From Aedes albopictus (Eukaryota; Arthropoda; Insecta; Diptera; Culicidae), in NCBI RefSeq assembly GCF_035046485.1, contig NC_085138.1, positions 276,315,694-276,379,693 on the forward strand: a DNA stretch of 64,000 nt. Reading direction: 5' to 3'. Shown here piece after piece: positions 56,185 through 64,000 of the stretch (its first letter is position 1; every line of letters starts with the position of its first letter). The notes beneath the pieces were generated by a model. The model did not search any database. It saw nothing but the letters and a program-made list of their open reading frames with translations, and was not told where the DNA came from. Both the position numbers and the translations under genes were made by a program.

Positions 56185-56674
56185 GGCTCAGTGTACCAGT
56201 TATGGCTATAGTACCTCAAATTCGCCATAGTTGATTTTCAACCTTTAAAGATACAAATTAACAAGAAAAAATTTGTGAACAACAGATCACGATCACAAAA
56301 GATGATTGCAATCATTCAAACTTCACAATTTGCTCAAATTATGGTAGAAATAATTCATTTTCCTTAACTTTTCGGCCTCCTTGCACCCTATTTCGCCATA
56401 GTGTACCAGTTATGGCAAATCCCATAAGGAATGCATGTAAATAGTGCGAAGTGGAACCCAAATTAACAAATGTGTCCATAACTGGTACAGGGTTCCTATC
56501 ATTGGCACACGCCGTAATAAATACTAAAAGTAGTTTTGGCTCCGTTTTCATATTTTTCCTGAAAAGTATGAAAACTAATCAATCATTTGACTTATTGTTT
56601 ACATTCGTCGGTCTTCTTCTTATTTTTGTAGAAATAGTTTTTCTTAGGTGGTGCGATAACTGGTACAGGCACCC
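56185..56674. mobile_element. MITE inside the LTR element
   Basis: TA at 56183-56184 and 56675-56676. The ends share GTACCAGTTATGGC/GTACCAGTTATCGC after a GG-rich start. The GTACCAGTTATGG word recurs internally near 56404 and, in complement, near 56470. About 490 bp with no gene. Confidence 0.7.
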
Positions 56675-56676
56675 TA

Positions 56677-57845
56677 TATAACATGTAATGTCATATGGCA
56701 CCATCTATGTGTCGATGGCTTCCCTTCGGTTAGTGTATGAAATGCGTCCATAATTCAAGCAGCCTTCCAGTAAGATGATCGTGTTCCGTTTCTTTGATCT
56801 ACCGATTATTTCAGTCGTGGTCTCGATACCAGTCAATATCTGAAATGGCGGATACAATGTAGAAGAATCTAAACATAAACTTTTACGATACAGAAATAGA
56901 ACCTTTGATGCACTATCTTGACAAAGATATTGATAAGCTGGTAATCTTGATATTTGAAAGCATCATGTATACTCATCCTTTTTTTTCCTTGAGGTTTCGA
57001 TGCCTTAATTTCATTTCTTCATTAAACTTCACTATCTGTTAATGTTCAGAATTGATTCATCGAAGAAAGTGAACTCGCTTATCCGATTTTACAAACCTTG
57101 AATCTTTATGAAATTATACTAATATTTGAATCAGTTTGGCTTGGTTGATAAATAGTAATAATTCTTAAACCCTTATGATGATACTATATTTATTTTCCCA
57201 CTTTGGTTTGCATTGAAATTTCATATTATTAACTTTTACTGCTGTACAAACAACCTAATATCAACTGGAAGCTTTTGAGAACTATTGCACGGTCAATACG
57301 GGGTATGTCAGCCTTTTAAGAGCAATATATTGACACGCAAAGCGGAATAAATATTTTGTGATAACTTGGGTAGAACTTACTAATAGTATTCCAAGCTGAT
57401 AAAATTATAAGTTGATTTTCTATTTTGATACACCATACATATTAACATTTATTAAAAAACAGTTATTCCACAAAGCCTAGTGTTTAATTTAAAAACTTTG
57501 AAAGAAAGCTCTTCAACTGCAAACAAAAGTGATCTCTATTCTACTATTCATGCAGCGTTGATCTACTGACTGCTTGAAAGCTATTGTAACTGATACTAAC
57601 TCTTTGTTATGAAAAATTGATTTTACACCTATTTAACTCAAATTCCAACATTTTTTTAACTAATGAGCAGCACATATTTAATAATGGCAGTTATAATAAA
57701 ATTATTTGATTTATTTTTTTACCGTAGTTTTCAAAAAACATCCAACTGTAAATATTTTAAAATTGCATATTTGAATACAAAGGTTTGATGTCGATCTTTT
57801 CTAAATATTTCCTTTTATTATTTTTATTTTATAAAAATCATCTCA
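56677..57845. other. Internal region of the LTR element, no gene
   Basis: Very AT-rich. No frame longer than about 70 codons and no retroviral-type motif. It leads up to a SINE. Confidence 0.5.
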
Positions 57846-58096
57846 CTCTTTTTGGCGTAACGTCCTCATTGGGACAAAGCCTGCTTCTCAGTTATTAACT
57901 GAGAGCTTCCTCTGCCAATGACCATTTTGCATGCGTATATCGTGTGGCAGGCACGAAGATACTCTATGCCCAAGGAAGTCAAGGAAATTTCCTTTACGAA
58001 AAGATCCTGGACCGACCGGGAATCGAACCCGTCACCCTCAGCATGGTCATGCTGAATACCCGTGCGTTTACCGCCTCGGATATATGGGCCCTATAA
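57846..58096 (-). mobile_element. Feilai-type SINE inside the LTR element
   Basis: A 13-bp duplication, aaaaatcatctca, flanks it at 57833-57845 and 58097-58109. It is the complement of the 3931 subfamily, with CATTGGGACAAAGCCTGCTT and GGGAATCGAACCCGTCACCC. The GAA tail has decayed to CTTTTT. It inserted after the LTR element. Confidence 0.85.
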
Positions 58097-58109
58097 AAAA
58101 ATCATCTCA

Positions 58110-59370
58110 GTTGCATCTCAATAAAGTATCTTGATAGAAATGCATAATAATTCATCATGACTTCCTGAGAAAGAACGATATTTTAATCTCAAAACCAATG
58201 AGATTTTCGCTAATCAATAAATGCATGTGTGTCAGACTAAAGTACAAGTATTAAATACCCATCATCATGTGTAGCCATATTTACAGCTTGTTTTTTTTTT
58301 CTTTATTGATTAATTGTGTACTGAACGAAAAGAAAAGGTAATTGAGAAACTTTCGAGGGTTTGAAGGCAGTTAATATACGTCAACTAATCTCCATGATAA
58401 CCGTATAAAATAATTGATTGCTGCATAACATTTCTTACTTTTCAAACTTCAATCATCTTTTCTTATTATATCATTGATCACGTTTGTAATCTACATAGTT
58501 TTACACTGCATAGTGATGAGACACATCTCCAAACTTCCTCAAATACTTGGATAAAATGCTTGAATCTTTGTAATATGTGTAGTGTGATAAATGCATTTTT
58601 TTTACTGCAATAAATACCCAAAGCATGTATCACAATTTCATTCTATTTTTTTTTAGTAATATAATTTGCAGAAAACCAGCGAATTATTCATAATATAAAT
58701 TGTTTTTCCCGCTGACATCTTTTCAAAAAATGTTCAGTCTTAGTACTTCAAGCATTCCAATTTTGAGTCACACATAAAACCACTTCACTTTTTAAAATTT
58801 AAAGTTATATCTACACAATCCCAAAATATTGTTGTTCTGCGTAGACGATGATTTACATAATCTATCTTACTATTTTATATTATCAATAACTTTCAAACTA
58901 GACTGATATTCAAGAGAAATTATAAGTAACTCACCATCCATTCGATGTTCTGTCAGCTCATTATTTTTTTTTCCTACTGCCTTTTTGATCAAATCCAGTC
59001 TGCTATATTGTGGCGACATGCTATTCCGTTTTTGTAACCCATCAAATCCACAGTGGTTCCTCTCCCATATGACTGTAATTTCGGAGTTAATCCATTCGCT
59101 TCGGTCTTGACTTCGCTGCTTTGCCTTCAATATAAAAATATAGTATACATTGTATACAGTCAACTCAGCACTCAGCAGTCAACTAGGGATTTTCAATGGA
59201 TTGACCTTACTACCTGTACTTCGGGTTTCTAATGATTAATTCCACAAACAAAATTTCACGTAATGCTCACCATGCATATTTTTTTTTTATTGTGGGAATT
59301 GAACATAAGAAAGCCATCCCTAAAAAATACCAGGACTTTTCCTGAGTCATTTCACAAATTGACCTCGGTT
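58110..59370. other. Internal region of the LTR element, no gene
   Basis: AT-rich. The minus-strand frame at 58870-59163 (97 codons) starts with hydrophobic and basic residues but has no gag, pol or env resemblance. Confidence 0.45.
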
Positions 59371-59379
59371 CCGTTTTTG

Positions 59380-60060
59380 TGGTTGTCCATTGAAAATTCT
59401 CATAGCTGAGATCATACCGCCAGATTTGGCCCGGCGTACTTCATCCTTTTGTCTGGGTTCCACTATTATAGATCAGTGTACTCCATCCCAACAACAAGGT
59501 TCCGCCTTTCATTCTACTTCAAGTAGAACTGCGTACTTCATCCCAATTTAATTGGGTTCCGCCGATCTGTGGATTCATCCCTCGAGGATCGCCTCTGGGT
59601 CCATTTTATTTAGCGTACTATCATCCCATATAATGGGTTCCGCATAACTTGTGAGCTTCATCCCTCGAGGAATCGCCTCTGGGACTCACGGTAATCGCGT
59701 TGCTCTGGGTGCACACCTTCTTGAACAGGCATCATCCCTGAGATTCCGGGTTTTATAGCTGCTGGAAGTTTTCATTTAGTGAAGGGACTCTCTTTAGCTA
59801 TAAAATGCATCCCTTAGAATCCGGGGCCCATTTCAGAATTGCTGCAATCATCCCTGAGAGCAACCGAGACCATTTAACTTGCTCCGGGACCATACCTTCA
59901 CGAATTGGTTCCATCCCTAAGATTCTGGGGTTTACATAAGCAACGAGTATTCGCTCAGTGCAATGACTCTTACTCATGGTAAACTTCATCCCCAAGAATC
60001 CGGGCCAACTGTAAGGATTACTGGCATCAACCCTAAGAGCAATCACTGGCAGGTATACCT
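59380..60060 (-). repeat. Imperfect repeats with GGGATGA core in the element leader
   Basis: Read on the minus strand, GGGATGA or a variant recurs about every 40-70 bases. It is often preceded by CTCGAGG, TTGTTG or GAATCT and followed by AGTACGC or AGCTCAC. Several units share CCCAGAGGCGATYCCTCGA. The array lies just downstream of the primer site, where a packaging or leader structure would be expected. No frame is conserved. Confidence 0.65.
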
Positions 60061-60176
60061 ACGAATCAAGGAATCACCCTTCCAAAGACAATCTTGAACT
60101 CGTTCTCCAAATCCAGGTGATCCTTTCGTCCTTTCTTCTTGCTTGATATCGGTGCGAATTTATCCTCGTCGCCAAA

Positions 60177-60280
60177 TGTAGACTTTTCACGTCGGGGTTA
60201 GAACAATAATGATTTATTATTACGATGCATATGACAATTATATATAACAAGGCTACTACGATCAAGTCTTAGATCCTACA
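60177..60280 (-). repeat. LTR (5' LTR by inferred orientation)
   Basis: Identical to 56038-56141. On the minus strand it is followed directly by TTTGGCGACGAGGATAAA, the inferred primer-binding site. Outside it is the AGTCC duplication. Confidence 0.9.
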
Positions 60281-60677
60281 AGTCCATTACCATGAACGAC
60301 GCGACGTTGTTCTCCTAGCTCAACGGAGCTCTGATATGCAGAGCAAGCTCGATGATCTTGCCAATCGCTCCTCAGCGGCAGTTCCTACCATCAACGTCAA
60401 CAAGAGCAAATCGTTGGATGTAAACACGGTGAACCCTTCCAGCTTTACGGTACCTGGGCAATCAGTGGAGAATGTTGAAAGCTTCCAATATCCTATAGCC
60501 AAATAGCGGCCGATGGTGGCACCAAGATTGACATAGGTGCACAGATCAAGAAGGCGAGAGCTGCTTTTGCGAGTCGCTGTGCTGCTGTACGCCAGTGAAA
60601 CCTGGTGTGTATCAGTGGAGATCACTTATCGGCCGCAGGTCGTGTGGTATATTATTCGTGCATGGTGGCCTCACAAT

Positions 60678-61034
60678 AGGACAGATTGGTGAAGTACTAG
60701 ATTTGTAGTAATGAGCTGAATTTTAGTATGGTGAGAAGGTCAATTCTCAGTTTCTGCAATGAAATGGCGCAAAAAGTGTGGGTATTATGTTTCCTTGCTT
60801 AATTTTATGCTGTTTGAGCAAAACTTTGGGTAACAGTGTTGTTGTTTTTTCTATTTCTTGCAACATAAACAACATAGTTATCCAAAGTTTTGCTCAAACA
60901 GCGTCAATTCAGGCAAGGAATCATAATACCCACGCTTTTTGCACCATTTTATTGCAGAAACGGAGAATTGACCTTCTCACCATACAAAAAATCAGCTCAT
61001 TACTACAAACCTAGTACTACACCGAACGTGCCCC
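60678..61034. mobile_element. Foldback MITE, 357 bp, copy 1
   Basis: AT flanks both ends (60676-60677 and 61035-61036). Long arms pair almost end to end (GGTGAAGTACTAGATTTGTA, TTTGAGCAAAACTTTGGGTA and others). Removing it restores the LINE codons P-H-N-W-I-S-N. Confidence 0.88.
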
Positions 61035-61292
61035 ATTGGATCTCCAACGTGAAACTCCTTCGTCGATGTCATCAATAGCCGATAGCGACAGAAATTCGGG
61101 AGCGAAAGTGGAGGTGCATTGGCCACACTCTACGCAGGGGCGAAAACAAAATCTGCAAGCAAGCGTTAGATTGAAGGACATCGCAGCAGAGACAAACCCA
61201 GAGGCTCGTTACGGCGCAGCCTCCACAACGAAATCAAGCAAGTCGACAGAAAATTGACCTGGCTGGCAATCGCCTTGGATGGAAGTTTTTCA

Positions 61293-61651
61293 ATGGGGCA
61301 CGTTCGGTGTAGTACTAGATTTGTAGTAATGAGCTGAATTTTAGTATGGTGAGAAGATCAGTTCTCTGTTTCTGCAATGAAATGGCACAAAAAGCGTGGG
61401 TATTATGATTCCTTGCCTAATTTGATGCTGTTTGAGCAAAACTTTGGATAACTATGTTGTTTATGTTGTAAGAAATGGAGAAAACAACAACACTGTTGCC
61501 CATAGTTTTGCTCAAACAGCATCAAATTAGGCAAGGAATCATAATACCCACGCTTTATGCACCATTTCATTGCAGAAACGGAGAAATGACCTTCTCACCA
61601 TACAAAAATTTAGCTCATTACTACAAATCTAGTACTTCACCGATCTGTCCT
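61293..61651. mobile_element. Foldback MITE, 359 bp, copy 2, opposite orientation
   Basis: AT at 61291-61292 and 61652-61653. Its ends are those of copy 1 exchanged (GGGGCACGTTCGGTG first, CACCGATCTGTCCT last), so it lies reversed. Removing it restores W-K-F-F-N-S-T in the LINE. Confidence 0.88.
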
Positions 61652-61734
61652 ATTCAACCCTCTGCACCACCGTGGGTGCCCAGGACTGAAATTAAGTAAG
61701 TAGCACTTCTTTTCTCCAAGCTACGGAGCCACTT

Positions 61735-61865
61735 GTTCTTTAGCCTTGAGTAAAGAAGGGGTCGTCTAGGGAAATGGGAGCTGTGGGTTCGATTCCCACC
61801 GCAGCAAGTGGATTTCTTTTGGCAATTCAAATGTCAATTTGTTGCTTACATTGTTGCTTACATCG
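61735..61865 (+). mobile_element. tRNA-related SINE fragment of a second family
   Basis: GGGTCGTCTAGGGAAATGGG and GTGGGTTCGATTCCCACC resemble pol III A- and B-boxes, followed by GGCAATTCAAATGTCAATTT. No cloverleaf can be drawn, so it is not a tRNA gene. The 3' end is unclear. Confidence 0.5.
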
Positions 61866-63624
61866 ATGTCAAAGCATTAAACGTTGTAATTTCCACTTAG
61901 CTGGGATCATCACCAGAAGGGTCAAAAATCTGTAACCTTATAAAATTGCAACTGACCTAGATCTCAATTCGACATCGATCGGGTTTTATTTAGGTTGACT
62001 TTATCACTCTTTCACTCCGCGCCAATGTTGCCCACAACAACCTTCTCACTATTGTGCTACATAGTGAGTGATCGGCGGCGGACAGAGACTTAATTGAATT
62101 ACAAAACATTACCTTGCACTTGAGCGGATGACCATGCATCTTGGAAATTGGAGCACCATCCAAAAAAAAAACGAGGCAAGAAATAAAACATGATTATACG
62201 GTGGGCGCGTGAAGAAAGCGAAAAACGATGAAGATCTGTTGTTGGAGAGTGACGACTACGGGGAGCCCGCGGACAGTCAATGGCTCTTTTCACAGGCCGA
62301 CACACCAGCAGACATGTGAGAGAGTGGACACTTGGCTTAAGGGAGCGGCTTTTGATGAGCCCGCAAAAGGTGTAGAAAGGCCATGAAACTCCGCGACCCA
62401 CCGACGTAGAAAATAAAAGTTACCGACAGTCGTGCTAGACATTCCAGGTTCAACCACCAGCTGTTTTGAGATAGTAGGGTATTGCTATTGGCAAGAGGGT
62501 GCTCAACAGTCCAATTCAACGGACACGGTTGGCTCGCGTTGAGGGAATTGCTCGAAGCATTCGAAGGTTTTCGTGAAAGATGATTAATCGTATTAGGCAT
62601 GTAGCTAGATACGCGAACAGATAGGTAAATTTGTCTTGATTTGCTACGGGTGCTGGTAGCTCAAAGTCTCAGCAGGCATTAGTCAACTACCAGTAATTGA
62701 GTGATGACTTTACAAGTGAGAAGAAAGCACCGAGGAAAAAGCGATAGTTTTCTTTCGACATATTGTAGTCGTAGGTCAGTAGAATGGTAGATATAAAACT
62801 ACAGTTTCTGTAACTACTGATCTTGTTCAGTAATTTTGCTTAACCCTCTAATACCCAAATTTTTGATTTTGATCTAAATATCATTTTTTGTCATCTAAAA
62901 TCGATTTAAACATGTTTTGGAAGATGATTCTTTTCAATTCTCGATTTCGTGAATTTCAGTTTTTGATTTTTCGAATTTTTATTTTTGAACATCCCCACAC
63001 TTTTATATTTTTCCTGGAAGCCAATTTGGGGAACTGACTTTTTTAGATAAAAACATTTTGAGATTTTATGATTATTGTTGAAACATTATTATTTTAATTT
63101 TTTTTCGCAGATAATTTTATTTTCCGGGTAATTTTAAGGAAAATAATTTTAGGGTGTATTCGATTCCCTTAAACTATTTAACAAGGATAGAATGATTAGG
63201 GGAAAAAATTAAAACATGTTAATTGTACACACTTAAAAGTTCTTAATTTTGATGGAGACGTAATGGAGGAAATTGACGTAATCGATCATGACACAAACAA
63301 ACATATGATTTATTTTTACGTCTTTGAACACGTGAACACTAAAACTATCATCGTCAAATTCGTTTAAGATTTGTTTGACATAGTTTTAAGCGTGCGCCAG
63401 CAGCATTGGAACATTACACTTATTTTTCAGTTTCATGTGCCAAAATTTTACATGATCCATAACGCAAACCAACCAGCCAATGTTTGTTTACAATAAAACG
63501 TCAGACGACGTCGTGGCTGGCTGGGATTCTCGATTTTATTTTCCGCGCTAAGTTTTTTAAATATAATAAACAAATTTATTATCTATTTGTACCAAGATTT
63601 GGGCAGTGGTTTAAGTGAATAAAA
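61866..63624. other. Mostly unrecognised; possible minus-strand 5' exon at 62113-62500
   Basis: On the minus strand 62500-62113 is relatively GC-rich and ends in AGTGCAAG before GTAATG, a good donor. It contains an ATG with nine codons before the donor, not in frame with the MGN exon. It could be a leader exon of a minus-strand host gene. At 62845-63000 runs such as CCCAAATTTTTGATTTTGAT belong to a repeat I have only partly resolved. Nothing else stands out. Confidence 0.3.
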
Positions 63625-63801
63625 ATGCAAAAGGAGCAGCATGCAGTGTACATGCGTGGATATACGGTTTGTACTGTTCCAGCGGGCAACGATAGGGAAG
63701 TGTGCTGTATCCAAAAACAGGAAGAGAACTTTCGGCTCAAGATTTTGGTCTGGGAGAGTGCAGAACTGCATGTTGTAATTAAATTGTTTTGCCCAAAGTA
63801 A
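63625..63801 (+). CDS. Small ORF of 58 codons with a close poly-A signal, uncertain
   Basis: Starts in GAATAAAAATGC (A at -3) and ends with TAA at 63799-63801. Two AATAAA-type signals follow within about 40 nt (63811 and 63825). The product is mixed charged and hydrophobic with a VCCI pair and ENFRLKILVW, no signal peptide and no family recognised. Sequence at 63490-63560, just upstream, is less AT-rich and could be promoter or leader. It may equally be chance or the last exon of a longer gene. Confidence 0.3.
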   Translation: MQKEQHAVYMRGYTVCTVPAGNDREVCCIQKQEENFRLKILVWESAELHVVIKLFCPK

Positions 63802-64000
63802 CGATAATTGAATAAAATATACTGAAATAAGATACCTGGTCTTTATTGTGTTTTATACGAAGAAAAACCTGGGGTTAGAACTCTGATAAACGAATGGGGG
63901 AATTGAGGTTATGTTACTGCTAAAAAGACCCATGCAATAAAATTACAAACAAGCTCGAAACCGCCTCTTGTAAAAGTAAGATCAAACTTAATTTTGTGTC

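Larger units (their letters stand above)
56038..60280 (-). mobile_element. 4.24-kb LTR retrotransposon without gag-pol, Mag/Ty3-like
   Basis: Two identical 104-bp direct repeats, TGTAGACTTTTCACG...CCTACA, bound the element, and AGTCC flanks it on both sides (56033-56037 and 60281-60285). On the minus strand the right LTR is followed by TTTGGCGACGAGG, complementary to the 3' end expected of a serine tRNA (primer site). The left LTR is preceded by GAAAGGGGGGAAAGA, a clean polypurine tract. Short LTRs and a serine-type primer site are known for Mag-lineage Ty3 elements. No protease, RT or integrase motif is seen in any frame, so it is a non-autonomous large derivative. Identical LTRs mean a recent insertion. 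Confidence 0.85.
60286..61690 (+). pseudogene. Third LINE, second half of RT and C-terminus
   Basis: Continues the copy broken at 56037. Blocks recognisable over frameshifts include DMQSKLDDLANRSS near 60335, NPSSFTVPGQSVENVESFQY near 60432, and WWPHN|WISNV split at 60677/61035 by a MITE. Next come RRCHQ near 61063, KWRCIGHTLRRGE-like sequence near 61108 and WKFFNSTLCTTVGAQD, split at 61292/61652 by another MITE. It ends near 61690 with stops. Catalytic residues are lost to decay. Confidence 0.75.

Noticed and set aside
61745..61810. tRNA-like sequence
   Set aside because: The B-box is good but the acceptor and anticodon stems do not form; treated as a SINE fragment.

Overview
The window looks like repeat-rich nuclear DNA of a culicine mosquito, most likely Aedes. 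The evidence is Feilai-type tRNA-derived SINEs with GAA tails, R1-clade and RTE-clade LINEs, many palindromic MITEs with TA or 2-bp target duplications, low GC, and short 57-59 bp introns inside transposon genes next to very long host introns. There is no bacterial-style operon, rRNA, intact tRNA or CRISPR array.

The most important object is an apparently complete DNA transposon of about 7.3 kb at 710-8028. Its ends are inverted repeats starting CCCGGGTAGAGG, flanked by a 2-bp AT duplication. It carries two divergent spliced genes. The minus-strand gene (4 exons, about 821 codons) encodes a tnp2/CACTA-like transposase with TDG, DYMH and FPYES motifs. The plus-strand gene (3 exons, 320 codons) encodes a coiled-coil protein with a BEN-like C-terminus. 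They share a GC-rich central promoter ending in a 36-bp-arm hairpin. Both reading frames stay open across every inferred splice. Several MITEs in the window (17407, 17961, 36245, 41307) have CCC...GGG ends and arbitrary 2-bp duplications, so they look like non-autonomous relatives.

Host coding sequence is sparse. I support two phase-matched minus-strand exons: a first coding exon at 42902-42649 (MGN start, poly-Q, a hydrophobic stretch) and an internal exon at 10670-10461. If they belong to one gene, a roughly 32-kb intron holds much of the repeat content and the gene continues past the left edge.

Layout: 1-709, flank with a diverged hairpin; 710-8028, autonomous transposon; 8.1-14.8 kb, MITEs, a host exon and a SINE; 15.8-16.8 kb, a 245-bp tandem array; 17.2-18.7 kb, an RTE fossil holding two MITEs; 18.7-20.9 kb, an ACATG-palindrome repeat cluster; 25.8-27.1 kb, SINE pieces around a degenerate TTGAAA array; 27.7-29.0 kb, a 1.27-kb foldback element; 30.1-31.2 kb, a tandem array; 31.6-40.2 kb, a nested stack of an RTE LINE, an unidentified insert, an R1 LINE and a MITE; 40.8-41.8 kb, two MITEs; 42.6-43.5 kb, host exon and probable 5' region; 46-48 kb, a possible promoter or LTR; 49.7-54.0 kb, a second RTE with a TA element inside; 54.3-61.7 kb, a third decayed LINE split by a 4.24-kb LTR element with 104-bp LTRs and no visible gag-pol, and by two mirror-image MITEs; 61.7-64.0 kb, a SINE fragment, a possible 5' exon and a tiny ORF.

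All calls come from reading the sequence. Family names rest on recognised motifs, not on database searches.
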